Assembly (NCBI RefSeq): GCF_000024345.1
Contig: NC_013729.1
Location: forward strand, 310,001 to 374,000
Source of the DNA: Kribbella flavida DSM 17836
GTDB taxonomy: Bacteria; Actinomycetota; Actinomycetes; Propionibacteriales; Kribbellaceae
Direction: 5' to 3'
Length of the DNA: 64,000 nt
In this document: positions 1-9,066 of the stretch, piece after piece
Numbering within the stretch: position 1 is the stretch's first letter
Layout: the number at the start of each line of letters is the position of its first letter
Made by a program: the position numbers and the translations under genes
Notes under the pieces: generated by a model
Told to the model about the DNA's origin: nothing
What the model saw: only the letters and a program-made list of their open reading frames with translations
Databases searched by the model: none

Positions 1-254
1 TCCGCCAGGGCGCCTTCCCAGTCGTCGGTCAGCCGCTGGTAGCCGACGTGCTCCAGCACGATCCGCAGGCCGGCCGCGTCGGCGTACGAGCGGATCTCGG
101 CGGCGGAGTGGCCGAACCGGCCGCTGACCCCGACGGTCCGGTAGCCGATCTCGGCGAGTCGCCGGAGCGTGCCCGGGTAGTCGTCGGCGAGCGCCTCGCG
201 CATCGTGTACAGGTGCATGCCTATGCCGTCGGCGGGAATGCTGCGGTCGGTCAC
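1..254 (-). CDS. Sugar phosphate isomerase/epimerase, N-terminal part (cut by window edge)
   Basis: Only the first 84 codons lie in the window; the rest runs off the left edge. The GTG at 254 is preceded by an AGGAG ribosome site about 8 bases upstream. The visible sequence (LYTMREAL, LAEIGYRTVGVSG, then AAGLRIVLEHVGY) is the typical first two beta/alpha units of a xylose-isomerase-like TIM barrel. Members of this family isomerise or epimerise sugars or keto-sugars in the cytoplasm. It lies 42 bases after a second protein of the same fold and is the most distal visible gene of the leftward catabolic operon. The substrate cannot be read from the sequence. Confidence 0.8.
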   Translation of the reverse strand, partial: MTDRSIPADGIGMHLYTMREALADDYPGTLRRLAEIGYRTVGVSGRFGHSAAEIRSYADAAGLRIVLEHVGYQRLTDDWEGALA

Positions 255-296
255 GGGGCGGTGCTCCTTTGCGTCGGCCTCGGGCAGATGATTGCT

Positions 297-1112
297 TCAG
301 GCAACGTGTTCGCGGTAGCGGGCGAGGGCGAGGTCGAAGACGTGCTGACCGGGCGCGTCCCAGAGGTCCTGGTTGAAGATCTCCACCTCGACCGGCCCGG
401 TGTAACCGGCCGCGTCGCAGGCCTCGCGCAACCGGCGCAGCTCGATCGAGCCGTCGCCCATCAGACCGCGGCCGAGCAGGGTGTCGGCCGGCAGCGGCAC
501 CACCCAGTCGCTCACCTGGTACGAGCAGATCCGGTCGCCGGCCCGCTGGATCTGGCGGTAGACGTCCGCGTCCCACCACAGGTGGTAGGCGTCGACGATC
601 ACGCCGACCTGCTCGGCCGGGAACTGCTCGGCCAGGTCGAGCGCGCCGCCGAGCGAGGACACCACGCACCGGTCGGAGCAGAACATCGGGTGCAGCGCCT
701 CGATCGCCAGCCGCACCCCCCGCTCACCGGCGTACGGCGCGAGCTCGGCCAGTCCGTCACGGACCATGCTGCGGGCGCCGTCCAGGTCCCGGGAGCCGGC
801 CGGAAGGCCGCCGCTGACCAGGACCAGCACCTCGGTGCCGAGCGTCGCCGCCTCGTCGATCGCGCGGCGGTTGTCGTCGAGCTTGGCCTGCCGCTCGGCC
901 TCGTCGGTGGCGGTGAAGAACCCGCCGCGGCACAACGAGGAGACCTGCAGCCCGGCGTCGGCGACCAGCTTGGCCGCGCGCTCGACGCCGTACTCCTGGA
1001 CCGGCTCACGCCACAGGCCGATCCAGGACAGCTCGGCCTTCGAGCTGGCCGCGACCACGTCTTCCAGCGGCCAGTACTTCGTGGTCGCCTGGTTGAGGCT
1101 GTAGCGGTTCAT
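297..1112 (-). CDS. Sugar phosphate isomerase/epimerase (xylose isomerase-like TIM barrel)
   Basis: A 271-residue protein of normal length for the AP-endonuclease-2/xylose-isomerase-like TIM barrel family. Visible strands carry the usual metal-site surroundings: RLAIEALHPMF (Glu at a strand end), VIVDAYHLWWD (Asp and His), and VEVEIFNQDLW (Glu) near the C terminus. Such enzymes act on sugars, inositols or keto-acids in the cytoplasm. The ATG overlaps the stop of the DUF993 gene by 4 bases, so the two are translationally coupled. Together with the neighbouring oxidoreductase and aldolase-like gene it looks like one step in breakdown of an unidentified carbohydrate. The fold is certain; the substrate is not. 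Confidence 0.85.
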   Translation of the reverse strand: MNRYSLNQATTKYWPLEDVVAASSKAELSWIGLWREPVQEYGVERAAKLVADAGLQVSSLCRGGFFTATDEAERQAKLDDNRRAIDEAATLGTEVLVLVSGGLPAGSRDLDGARSMVRDGLAELAPYAGERGVRLAIEALHPMFCSDRCVVSSLGGALDLAEQFPAEQVGVIVDAYHLWWDADVYRQIQRAGDRICSYQVSDWVVPLPADTLLGRGLMGDGSIELRRLREACDAAGYTGPVEVEIFNQDLWDAPGQHVFDLALARYREHVA

Positions 1113-2326
1113 GCGTCGACTCCGTGCACGGCCAGCAGCCGCCGGAAGCGGTCGACGGCGAGGTCGGGCCGGGTCAGGACGCCGGCCTGGTCCGCCAGCC
1201 GGAAGGTCTCGGCGAGGTGCGGCAGCGAGCGGCCGGTCTGCAGGCCGCCGACCATGCCGAAGCCGGGCTGGTGCCCGTTCAGCCAGGCGAGCAAGGCGAT
1301 GCCGGTCTTGTAGTAGTACGTCGGCGCGGAGAAGATCTGCCGGGCCAGCGGCACGGTCGGCGCGAAGACCTGTTCGTACCGCCCGAGGTCGCCGTCGTCG
1401 AGGGCCTTCAGGGCCGCGGCCGCCGCCGGTGCGATCGCGGCGAAGATGCCGAGCAGCGCGTCGCTGTGCCGCAGGCCGTCGCCGCGGATCAGCTCCGGGT
1501 AGTTGAAGTCGTCGCCGGTGTAGAGCCGGACCTGCTCGGGCAAGCGGTTGCGCAGAGCAACTTCCTTGGCCGCGTCGAGCAGAGAGACCTTGATGCCGTC
1601 CACCTTGGCGGTGTGGTCGGCGATCAGGCCGACCACGACGTCCGCGGCGGTGTCCAGCGAGTCGCTGCCCCAGTAGCCGTCCAGCGCCGGATCGAACATC
1701 GCGCCCAGCCAGTGCAGGATGACCGGCCGGGACGACTGCGCGAGCAGCCGGTCGTACACCTTGCGGTAGTCGTCGGGCGAGTTCGCCGCCGCGCAGAGCG
1801 CGCGGCTGGCCATCAGGATCGGCTGCGCGCCGGCCTGCTCGGCGACCGCCAGCTGCTCCTCGTACGCCGCGATCACGGCGTCCAGGGTGTGCTCACCCGC
1901 GGGCAGCTGGTCGGTGCCGACGCCGACCGCGATCCGGCCGTCCGGTGCTTCCGCGGCGGAACGCCGGATCAGCTCCTGGGTCGCCGGCCAGTCCAGCCCC
2001 ATCCCGCGCTGCGCGGTGTCCATCGCCTCGGCCACCGACAACCCGAGCGACCACAGGTGCCGCCGGAACTGCAGCGTGTGCTCCCAGTCGATCGCCGCGG
2101 GTGCTCCCGGCGCGTTGTCGCCCAGCGGATCCGCCACCACGTGCGCCGCCGCGAAGGCCAGCCGGCTCACCGCCGGCGTGTAGGTGCCCTCAGCAACCGG
2201 CTTACCCACAAGTCGGTACTCCACCAGGTCACCGCGCACCGCAGGGCTCGGGCCGGAGCCGCCGCCGGTTCCCTCGCCACCCTTTCTCTGCCCGCCGACG
2301 GCGGGAAGCTTCAGAGCGAGCGTCAT
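1109..2326 (-). CDS. DUF993 protein, dihydrodipicolinate-synthase-like aldolase family
   Basis: 405 residues. From family knowledge DUF993 proteins are distant relatives of the DapA/N-acetylneuraminate lyase TIM barrels. The sequence shows ADHTAKVDGIKVSLLD around residues 237-251, where Lys246 could be the Schiff-base lysine. A conserved-looking block, TYYYKTGIALLAWLNG, spans residues 336-351. An extra glycine-rich N-terminal stretch of about 30 residues precedes the barrel. The gene overlaps both neighbours by 4 bases, so it sits mid-operon between an oxidoreductase and an isomerase. A retro-aldol step on the oxidised sugar is a reasonable inference, but no member of this family is known to me with a settled substrate. 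Confidence 0.8.
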   Translation of the reverse strand: MTLALKLPAVGGQRKGGEGTGGGSGPSPAVRGDLVEYRLVGKPVAEGTYTPAVSRLAFAAAHVVADPLGDNAPGAPAAIDWEHTLQFRRHLWSLGLSVAEAMDTAQRGMGLDWPATQELIRRSAAEAPDGRIAVGVGTDQLPAGEHTLDAVIAAYEEQLAVAEQAGAQPILMASRALCAAANSPDDYRKVYDRLLAQSSRPVILHWLGAMFDPALDGYWGSDSLDTAADVVVGLIADHTAKVDGIKVSLLDAAKEVALRNRLPEQVRLYTGDDFNYPELIRGDGLRHSDALLGIFAAIAPAAAAALKALDDGDLGRYEQVFAPTVPLARQIFSAPTYYYKTGIALLAWLNGHQPGFGMVGGLQTGRSLPHLAETFRLADQAGVLTRPDLAVDRFRRLLAVHGVDA

Positions 2327-3486
2327 GACCCGGCCTCGATCGACAGCGCCGGGACCTCCAGCTTGCGGCCTTCGCGCCAGGACTGCAGCCCGAGCTCCGC
2401 CAGCTGCACACCCTTCGCGCCCTCGACGAAGTCCCAGGTGAACGGCGCATCATCCACCACGTGCCGCAGGAACATCTCCCACTGCACCTTGAAGCCGTTG
2501 TCGAACACCTCGTTGTCCGGCACCACCGACCACTGGTCCCGGAACTTCTCGGTCACCGGCAGGTCCGGGTTCCAGACCGGCTTGGGCGTCGCCGACCGGT
2601 GCTGGGCGTGGCAGTTCCGCAGCCCGGCGACCGCCGAGCCCTCGGTGCCGTCGACCTGGAACTCGACCAGCTCGTCCCGGAACACCCGGGTCGTCCACGA
2701 CGAGTTCAGCTGCGCGATGATCCCGCCCTCCAGCTCGAACACGCCGTACGCCGCATCCTCGGCGGTGGCGGCGTACTCGGTGCCCTGCTCGTCCCACCGG
2801 GTCGGGATGTGCACCGCGCCCTGGCAGTACACCGACCGGACCGGCGCGAAGATCTGGTCGAGCACGTACCGCCAGTGGCAGAACATGTCGACCACGATGC
2901 CGCCGCCCTCTGCCTGCTTGTAGTTCCAGGCGGGCCGCTGCGCCTCCTGCCAGTCGCCCTCGAACACCCAGTAGCCGAACTCGCCGCGGACCGAGAGGAT
3001 CCGGCCGAAGAAGCCGCCGTCGACCAGCCGCTTGAGCTTGCGCAGGCCGGGCAGTGACAGCTTGTCCTGGACGACGCCGTTCTTCAGGCCGGAGTCGCGG
3101 ACCAGCCGGGCCAGGTCGACCGCGGCGTCCAGGCCCTCGGCGATCGGCTTCTCGCAGTAGATCGCCTTGCCGGCCTCGACCGCGGCGCGCACACCCTTCT
3201 CCCGCAGCTGAGTGAGCTGGGAGTCGAAGTAGATCTCGACGTCCGGCTCGGCCAGTGCCTCGGACAGGTCGGTGGTCCAGCGGGTCAGGCCGTACTGCTC
3301 GGCGATCCGGCGCAGCTTCAGCTCGTTGCGGCCGACCAGGATCGGCTCGGGAATGATCATCGACCCGTCGGCGGCGGCGATGCCGCCCTGCTCGCGGATC
3401 GCCACGATGGAACGCTCCAGGTGCTGGCGCAGGCCCATCCGGCCGGTGACGCCGTTCATCACGATGCCGACGCGTCGCTCGTTCAC
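2323..3486 (-). CDS. Gfo/Idh/MocA family oxidoreductase
   Basis: 387 residues in two domains. The N-terminal Rossmann fold opens with GIVMNGVTGRMG (residues 7-18). It contains the family hallmark EKP (residues 112-114 in YCEKPIAEG). The C-terminal half carries the DMFCHWRYVLDQ helix (residues 200-211) with the Asp and His usually found at the sugar-binding catalytic site. These enzymes oxidise sugars, inositols or their derivatives with NAD(P). The gene is followed by the DUF993 gene with a 4-base overlap and lies 66 bases after the cupin gene. It is likely the first oxidation step of the operon's pathway. Confidence 0.9.
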   Translation of the reverse strand: MNERRVGIVMNGVTGRMGLRQHLERSIVAIREQGGIAAADGSMIIPEPILVGRNELKLRRIAEQYGLTRWTTDLSEALAEPDVEIYFDSQLTQLREKGVRAAVEAGKAIYCEKPIAEGLDAAVDLARLVRDSGLKNGVVQDKLSLPGLRKLKRLVDGGFFGRILSVRGEFGYWVFEGDWQEAQRPAWNYKQAEGGGIVVDMFCHWRYVLDQIFAPVRSVYCQGAVHIPTRWDEQGTEYAATAEDAAYGVFELEGGIIAQLNSSWTTRVFRDELVEFQVDGTEGSAVAGLRNCHAQHRSATPKPVWNPDLPVTEKFRDQWSVVPDNEVFDNGFKVQWEMFLRHVVDDAPFTWDFVEGAKGVQLAELGLQSWREGRKLEVPALSIEAGS

Positions 3487-3552
3487 TGTTCGTGCCTCTC
3501 TTCGGCGCTGCTGCGCTGGTCTCGGTCGGGGCGTTGGCTGGTACGCCGGGGG

Positions 3553-4338
3553 TCAGGTGTGGCTGGCCCCGGAGGCCAGGTCGTACACGTCGAGGCGCCC
3601 GCACATCCCGTGGCGACCGAGCTCCGTCGGCGCGGGAAGCTGGTGAAGCTGCGCGGACTGCAGGTGCGGAGCGGTCCCGGCTTCGAGCGCGTCGAGCGCC
3701 GCGCCGGTCTCGTCGGCCAGGCGGCGAGCGCCCTGCTGCCAGCGGCGTCGCCAGTCGGGAAGCTGGGGTCGGACGATGCCGATGGCCGCCTGGTAGAACG
3801 CGTCGAGCGCGCCCGGTCCCTCGGCGTCGTACGCGCTGCGCAGGGCGGCGAAGCCCTCGAGCGCGAGGTCGCGGCGGCGCATCGCGGACGGCGTACGGGC
3901 CTCGCCCTCGCCGGTGAGGGTGGTCGCGGCCAGGTAGGTCTCGCGGTCGGTCAGGTGCTCCGGCGGCAGGGTGAGCACCGCGTCGCCGGCCTCGGGCAGG
4001 CCGGAGTTCGACATCAGCGTGAGGATCTGCAGGCCGCCACCGTTGACCAGCCGGTGGATCGTGCCGGGGTCGAACCACACGACCGTGCCGGGCTGCAACG
4101 GGGTCTCGGTGAAGCCCTTGGGGTTGAGGGTGTGGACCGCGCCGGAGCCGGCGATCACGTAGTACCCCTCGGAGCAGGCCAGGTGGACGTGCGGGGTGCC
4201 GCCGACCAGGCCGTCGGGGGCCTCGACGTCGTACACCGTGAGCAGGGAGACGCCGATCCCGCCGGGCAGCGCGGCATCGGGCCGGCTGGGCCGCTCCGCG
4301 GGCTCGGTCGCGGTGGACTCACCGTCGAGGGCGCACAT
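3553..4338 (-). CDS. Cupin-domain protein
   Basis: 261 residues. The ATG at 4338 is chosen over an upstream in-frame codon because GGAGG lies 5-10 bases before it and a LacI-type palindrome lies just further upstream. The N-terminal half holds a cupin barrel with a complete metal set: His50, His52, Glu57 and His95 (THVH-like TPHVHLACSEG, then PGTIHRLVN). The C-terminal half is helical and charged and unrecognised. Cupins of this kind are often isomerases, lyases or sensors of sugar operons. It is the first gene of the leftward operon, so it is expected to be expressed with the oxidoreductase, DUF993 and isomerase genes. Catalytic role unknown. Confidence 0.8.
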   Translation of the reverse strand: MCALDGESTATEPAERPSRPDAALPGGIGVSLLTVYDVEAPDGLVGGTPHVHLACSEGYYVIAGSGAVHTLNPKGFTETPLQPGTVVWFDPGTIHRLVNGGGLQILTLMSNSGLPEAGDAVLTLPPEHLTDRETYLAATTLTGEGEARTPSAMRRRDLALEGFAALRSAYDAEGPGALDAFYQAAIGIVRPQLPDWRRRWQQGARRLADETGAALDALEAGTAPHLQSAQLHQLPAPTELGRHGMCGRLDVYDLASGASHT

Positions 4339-4365
4339 GCTCGGCCTCCTGGTGTCGAATCGCTT

Positions 4366-4379
4366 GGAAAGGGCTTTCC
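4366..4379 (-). promoter_or_regulatory. LacI-type operator, GGAAAGCCCTTTCC
   Basis: Read on the minus strand this is GGAAAGCCCTTTCC, an inverted repeat with GGAAAG/CTTTCC arms. It starts 27 bases upstream of the cupin ATG, in the expected promoter/leader of the catabolic operon. The same 14 bases in the same orientation occur upstream of the sugar ABC transporter at 58022. Arms of this type are typical of LacI-family sugar repressors in actinomycetes. Confidence 0.65.
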
Positions 4380-4630
4380 GAGCGTGTGATCGCAACCTTA
4401 GGTGGGGTGTCACGGCGAGTCAACCGGTTGCCGGTTCCGGCCGTACGGCCGCAGGGAAAGCGATTGCAGGCCGGGTCGCCGCGTCCGGGCGGAACTGCAC
4501 CACTCGGGAAGCGGCGGCGCCGAGCGGCCGCGGGCCCCGCCGGAGCGGGGGCCTGGCCGCCGGTGGCACGGTGGTGGGTGGTGCAGGTCCGGTTGGGAAT
4601 GGCCCGGGCAAGGGCGTTAGCGTCGAGCGA

Positions 4631-6097
4631 GTGGACGAGAGCAGCAAGGTGGCGGCGGGCGGAGGACCGACGGACGAGGCGATGGTCGAGCGGCGGCAGC
4701 GCGGCCGGCGGGCCGAGGACCGGCGGGTGGTGGAGGAGCAGCGGGCTCGCGACGAGCAGCGTGAGGTGTACAGCACGCTGGACCTCGCGCTGCGGGTCGG
4801 CGAGGTGCTGCTGTCCAGCGGTGCCGGTACGGCGGACACCACCGCGACCATTCTCGGCGTGACCGCCGCGGGCGGTCTGCGCGGGTGCGAGGTGGACATC
4901 ACCTTCACCTCGATCGCGATCTCGTACCAGGCCGCGCCCGACGTCGCGCCCGAGACGCACGTGCGCGTCGTCCGGTACCGCGGCCAGGACTTCTCCCGGC
5001 TGACCGATGTCGACCGCCTGGTCCGCCGGTTCGCCCGCGGTGACGTGACCCGGGAGGAGGCGAGCCGCGAGCTGGCCCGGATCGTCTCCGCCGGACCGCC
5101 GTTCCCGCGGTGGACCTCGGTGCTCGCCTGGGGCGTGATGGCCGGCGGCGCGACGCTGCTGCTCGGCGGTGGCTGGCTGATCACGCTGGTCGCCTTCGTC
5201 ACCGCGATCGTGATCGAGACGAACAACCGCTGGTTCAACCGGCAGCGGCTGCCCGCGTTCTACCAGCAGGTCGCCGGCGCGTTCGTGGCCACCGCCGTCG
5301 CGCTGATCCTGTACGCCGTGGACGCGCCGGTGAAGCCGTCGCTGGTGGTCGCGGCCGGCATCATCATGCTGCTGGCCGGCATCGCCCTCACCGGTGCGGT
5401 CCAGGACGCGATCACCGGGTACTACGTGACCGCGGCCGCCCGCAGCCTGGAGGCGATGCTGCTGACCGGCGGGATCATCGCCGGGGTCAGCCTCGGCCTG
5501 ACGCTCGGGCTGAAGCTCGGTCTGCCGGTCGCGATCGAGGCGCAGACGATCCAGCTGGCGAACCTGCCGGTCATGGTCGGCGCCAGTGCACTGATGGCGG
5601 TCGCCTTCGCCTACGCGTCGTACGCCCCGTTGCGGTCGCTGCTGCCGGTCGGGGTGGTCGGGGCCGCGGGGTCGCTGGCGTTCACGCTGATGGCGCGGGC
5701 GGAGTTCGGGCCGGCCTGGTCGACGGCGGCGGGCGCCTTCGTGGTCGGCCTCGGCGGGTACTCGCTCGGCCGGCGCTGTGGCGTACCGCCGCTGGTGGTC
5801 GTGGTGTCCGGCACGGTGCCGCTGCTGCCTGGACTGACCATCTACAAGGGCCTGTTCGAGCTGCTGAGCCTGGGCAACCTGATCGGCGTCGTCAGCCTGG
5901 CGACCGCGGTCGCGATCGGCGTCGCGCTCGCCTCGGGCGTCATTCTCGGCGAGTACGTCGCTCAGCCCATTCGCCGCGAGGCCCGTCGCCTCGAGGACCG
6001 CCTGGCCGGCCCGCGCCTCGTCGGCCCGCGCCGCCCGGTCCGCCCCCGCCAGCCCCGCCCGCGCCGAAACCGCCGGTCCGGCCGCATCACCCACTAG
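4631..6097 (+). CDS. ThrE-type threonine/serine exporter family membrane protein
   Basis: About 488 residues from the GTG at 4631. The ATG at 4682, with GAGG close upstream, is an equally good start. The N-terminal soluble part (YSTLDLALRVGEVLLSSGAGTADT, then GCEVDITFTSIAISY) is the ThrE/PF06738 domain. About ten hydrophobic segments follow, with a break (AEFGPAWSTAAGAFVVG) before the ThrE_2-like half. Corynebacterial ThrE exports threonine and serine across the plasma membrane; other family members are uncharacterised. A very basic Pro/Arg-rich tail (residues about 450-488) is cytoplasmic or disordered. It is convergent with the downstream secreted-protein gene and divergent from the cupin operon. 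Confidence 0.85.
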   Translation: MDESSKVAAGGGPTDEAMVERRQRGRRAEDRRVVEEQRARDEQREVYSTLDLALRVGEVLLSSGAGTADTTATILGVTAAGGLRGCEVDITFTSIAISYQAAPDVAPETHVRVVRYRGQDFSRLTDVDRLVRRFARGDVTREEASRELARIVSAGPPFPRWTSVLAWGVMAGGATLLLGGGWLITLVAFVTAIVIETNNRWFNRQRLPAFYQQVAGAFVATAVALILYAVDAPVKPSLVVAAGIIMLLAGIALTGAVQDAITGYYVTAAARSLEAMLLTGGIIAGVSLGLTLGLKLGLPVAIEAQTIQLANLPVMVGASALMAVAFAYASYAPLRSLLPVGVVGAAGSLAFTLMARAEFGPAWSTAAGAFVVGLGGYSLGRRCGVPPLVVVVSGTVPLLPGLTIYKGLFELLSLGNLIGVVSLATAVAIGVALASGVILGEYVAQPIRREARRLEDRLAGPRLVGPRRPVRPRQPRPRRNRRSGRITH

Positions 6098-6107
6098 GCC
6101 GTGTTGA

Positions 6108-7634
6108 TCACCGGATCTCCTCCAGCACCACGTCGTCGAGCTGGTACCAGACGTCCTGCCCGGGCCCGAAGAATCCGGCGTACAGCTGAACGAGCGATTC
6201 CCGGCCGGAGGTGAACTCCACACTCACCCGGGTGTACTGCGGATGCGCGCCGCCGGGCTTCTCCGCCACGGTTCTGCCGCGCAGGGTCCGGACGCCGAGC
6301 ACGGTCTCCCGGTTGTTCTCCGCGGTGCGGACCCACGCGGACAACCGGTACCGGTGGTGCGGCCGGACGGCGACGGTCTGCTGCAGCGAGTGCGCACCGA
6401 TCGAGTCGCGCAGGTAAGCGTTCCGGGCGCCGGTGTGAGCGAGGTCGGCGCTGTCGATGCCGCCTCGGCCGTTGAGCTGCCACGGCGGCGACGGCGACGT
6501 CCCGGTCTGCTCCTCGAAGCCGGGATCGGTCACCAGGTTGGTCGGCCTGCCGTCGTCAGTGAGCTTGGTGTGCATCAGGAACACGTTGTACGGGTCCCAC
6601 TGCGACATCGTGAAGTACAGATCCTGGCCGGACGACCAAGGGTGGATGTAGGTGCCGTAGAGGCCGGGGAAGTCCGTGCCTTTGGCAACCACCCGCTCGC
6701 CGCTCCACGGACCGGTCAGTGCGGAGGCGGAGCGTAGTACGACGGACGCGCGGCTCTCGTCGAGGTAGAGCATCAACCACTTGCCGAGGTGCGCGTTCCA
6801 CTGGACCGAGACCTCGCTCACCGGGCCGGCAACGACCGGGACGGCCGCGCTTTCCTTGGGTGACCAGGTCCTGCCGTCCCAGTAGCGCCAGGCCCGCTTG
6901 CTGAGCACCTGGTGCTCGGGGACGCGGGCGAGGTACGCGTTGCCGAAACGGCCGTTCGGCGTACCGATCATGTAGACGTGGCCCCGGTCGCGGACCAGCG
7001 CGGTCATCTGGAAGTTGCTGTTCCAGACTGCCGTGTTCGTCCAGCGGGCGTTCGGGTCCTTGGTCCAGGTCTCGCCGTTGTCGTCGGAGTACGCGAAGCC
7101 GGAGTGGTTGGTGAACCAGCTGCCGGCCGGACCCCAGTAGTTGACCGACATGTACTGCACGTACTGCCGCCGGCCGACCGCGATCCCGGCCGTCGGGATG
7201 ACCGTGTGCTCGTCGCGGTCGACCTTCTTGCAGTCGAGGAACTGCCCCGCGTGCCCGGGCCGGTCCTCGGCCGCGCTGTCGAAGGTCATCCCGTCGGCGA
7301 GGTGGCGGTCCTTGCTCCGGAGCAGCAGGTTGCAGCGCCAGTCGAGCGTCGCCGGATCGCCGACGCCGCCCCCCGGCCCGGTCCAGCCGCTGCCGTAGCT
7401 GTCGCCGAACGCGGACAGGATCTCGCCGGCGCCGTTGTCCCAGAGGATGCCGAGGTCCGTCGACTTCAGGGCGAACCGGCGCTCGGTGTCGTTGATCGAC
7501 TCCGGCCCGGTCAGCTTGGCCACCTTCGCGGCGGGCGACGGAACGGCGGTGGCCTGCGCCGGGGTGGACGGGTTGGCGGGTAGCACGGCCGCGCCGAGCA
7601 GCAAGGGCAGAACGAGGGCGGATCGCTTCAGCAT
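6108..7634 (-). CDS. Secreted DUF4185 protein with C-terminal carbohydrate-binding-like domain
   Basis: 508 residues with a clear signal peptide (MLKRSALVLPLLLGAAVLP, cleavage near residue 28). Residues about 40-360 look like a DUF4185 five-bladed propeller of glycosidase type: TDLGILWDNG, AFGDSYG, SGFAYSDDNGETW and FTMSQWDPYNVFLM. Residues about 370-508 form a beta-sandwich (VTDPGFEEQ, then TGARNAYLRDS and WYQLDDVVLEE) like CBM4/9 modules. It probably acts outside the cell on a polysaccharide. It is monocistronic, with a LacI-type palindrome 31 bases upstream of the ATG, which supports carbohydrate-dependent expression. Enzymatic activity of DUF4185 proteins is not established, so a binding role is possible. 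Confidence 0.75.
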   Translation of the reverse strand: MLKRSALVLPLLLGAAVLPANPSTPAQATAVPSPAAKVAKLTGPESINDTERRFALKSTDLGILWDNGAGEILSAFGDSYGSGWTGPGGGVGDPATLDWRCNLLLRSKDRHLADGMTFDSAAEDRPGHAGQFLDCKKVDRDEHTVIPTAGIAVGRRQYVQYMSVNYWGPAGSWFTNHSGFAYSDDNGETWTKDPNARWTNTAVWNSNFQMTALVRDRGHVYMIGTPNGRFGNAYLARVPEHQVLSKRAWRYWDGRTWSPKESAAVPVVAGPVSEVSVQWNAHLGKWLMLYLDESRASVVLRSASALTGPWSGERVVAKGTDFPGLYGTYIHPWSSGQDLYFTMSQWDPYNVFLMHTKLTDDGRPTNLVTDPGFEEQTGTSPSPPWQLNGRGGIDSADLAHTGARNAYLRDSIGAHSLQQTVAVRPHHRYRLSAWVRTAENNRETVLGVRTLRGRTVAEKPGGAHPQYTRVSVEFTSGRESLVQLYAGFFGPGQDVWYQLDDVVLEEIR

Positions 7635-7664
7635 GCGAGGTCTCCTGGTGGGGCGGCCAGCGAA

Positions 7665-7676
7665 GAAATCGATTTC
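7665..7676 (-). promoter_or_regulatory. LacI-type palindrome GAAATCGATTTC
   Basis: A perfect 12-bp palindrome, GAAATCGATTTC, sits 31 bases upstream of the secreted DUF4185 gene. The GAAA-N4-TTTC shape with a central CG is typical of LacI-family operators, so sugar-responsive repression is likely. It differs in its centre from the operator shared by the 4.3 kb and 58 kb loci. Confidence 0.5.
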
Positions 7677-7738
7677 CCGCCACCGTAGCGGGGTGCTCCA
7701 CGAGGGTCAACGGGTCAGCCGCGCGAGGCGAAGTCAGG

Positions 7739-8989
7739 TCACTCGCCGAGCGCGTGCTCGAACGCGTCGGCGGCTTGTGCAGAACCGTTCTCGGAGTGGA
7801 GCTGCTGCGACATCGCCGCTGCTCGGGCGCGGGCTTGCGAAGTCAGCAGCGGTTCGAGGGCAGCCAGCAGGGGGAGCTCGGCGAGGCCGGTGAAGGGCAG
7901 GGTGCTGCCGAGGTCGCGGCGGTGGAGCAGCGCGCCCCAGAAGGGCTGGTCCGCGAAGACGGCGCAGACGACCGTGGGCAGACCGGCCCGCAACGACACA
8001 GCGGTCGTACCGGCGCCGCCGTGATGCACGGCCGCGCGGCACCGCGGCAGCACAGCTTCGTGGTCGAGCTCCCAGACCACCCGTACGGCGGGATTGCTCG
8101 ACGTCGCACCCCGCAGCCCCACCAGCGCCCGTACGCCGAGTGTCGCGCTGACCTTCTCGATCAGCGTGAGGGCCGCCGGGGGATCGAGCACCGGCATACT
8201 GCCGAAACCGAAGTACACCGGTGGGTCTCCGGCTGCCAGCCAAGCGTCGAGGTCGCGATCACCCCGTGCGCCGCTCAGCACCGCACGCTGCGACTCGGTC
8301 GGGGTGATGAAGCCGGTCAGCGGTCTTCGCGGACTCCAGTCGGCCAACTCGGGCAGCAGAAACCGGCTGTACGCCTGCAGTTCCAACGAATCCGCACGCT
8401 CCAGCCGGGTCGCGGTGTTGTCCGCGGTCGGCGGCAGACCGAGCTGTCCCCGAAAGGCGTTCAGCAGCGGTTCGAAGACGGGCCAGTTCGCGCGATCCAC
8501 GTCGAGGTACGTCTGCCGGTTCTGCTCCGGCGAGAGGATCTCCGTCGACACCAGCAGGTGCGGGAAGGCGCTGTTGCTGCGCAGTGGCACGTGGTGCACC
8601 GCGACGTACGGGACGCCGCGCGCCTCGGCGATCACCGCACACTCCAGCTCGGTCGCCGTCCCCGACACCACCACATCGGCGCCGTCCGTGAGCCGGACCA
8701 GCCGGGCCTGCAGCTCCTCGGCGATCTCCTGCTTGAAGGCAAGCAGCCACCGCACGTACGACGCGACGTCGCCGGCCGCCAGCCACGTGCGACCCTGTTC
8801 CGAGTCCAGGAAGTCGCGCGCGCTGAACCCGAGGTCCGTGGTGCGCAAGCCGAGCGCCGTACCGATCCAGGCCAGGTCCGACGCCAGCGCCACCTCGACG
8901 TCGTACCCGCGCGCGGTGAGTTCCGCGCCGAGCAGCGCCATCGGCTGCGCGTCACCCCGGCTGCCCATCCCCACCATCGCCACCCGCAC
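7739..8989 (-). CDS. GT1-family glycosyltransferase (UDP-glucuronosyltransferase-like)
   Basis: 416 residues from the GTG at 8989, which places the protein start at VRVAMVGMGSRGD, where GT1 proteins normally begin; a GTG at 9028 would add 13 residues. The C-terminal donor site is clear: AAVHHGGAGTTAVSLRAGLP followed by FADQPFWG. The N-terminal acceptor domain is divergent. These enzymes move a sugar from a nucleotide donor to a small lipophilic acceptor such as a macrolide, polyketide or sterol. No biosynthetic cluster surrounds it, so detoxification (macrolide glycosylation) is as plausible as natural-product tailoring. It diverges from the riboflavin-type fusion gene. Confidence 0.85.
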   Translation of the reverse strand: MRVAMVGMGSRGDAQPMALLGAELTARGYDVEVALASDLAWIGTALGLRTTDLGFSARDFLDSEQGRTWLAAGDVASYVRWLLAFKQEIAEELQARLVRLTDGADVVVSGTATELECAVIAEARGVPYVAVHHVPLRSNSAFPHLLVSTEILSPEQNRQTYLDVDRANWPVFEPLLNAFRGQLGLPPTADNTATRLERADSLELQAYSRFLLPELADWSPRRPLTGFITPTESQRAVLSGARGDRDLDAWLAAGDPPVYFGFGSMPVLDPPAALTLIEKVSATLGVRALVGLRGATSSNPAVRVVWELDHEAVLPRCRAAVHHGGAGTTAVSLRAGLPTVVCAVFADQPFWGALLHRRDLGSTLPFTGLAELPLLAALEPLLTSQARARAAAMSQQLHSENGSAQAADAFEHALGE

Positions 8990-9066
8990 CAGCCCACCCC
9001 CGAGCTCGGTCCACCACCCTGCGCGCACGAACCCCCGATGCTAGGTGCTCGGGACCGCCCGAGTCT

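Noticed and set aside
48..1313. Long rightward open frame over the left-end operon
   Set aside because: It is antisense to two well-supported isomerase/aldolase-type genes and has the Arg/Val/Gly-rich composition of a GC-driven shadow frame.
4451..4468. Second LacI-type half-site GGAAAGCGATTGC upstream of the ThrE-type gene
   Set aside because: Only one arm matches GGAAAGCG and symmetry is poor, so it is not counted as an operator.
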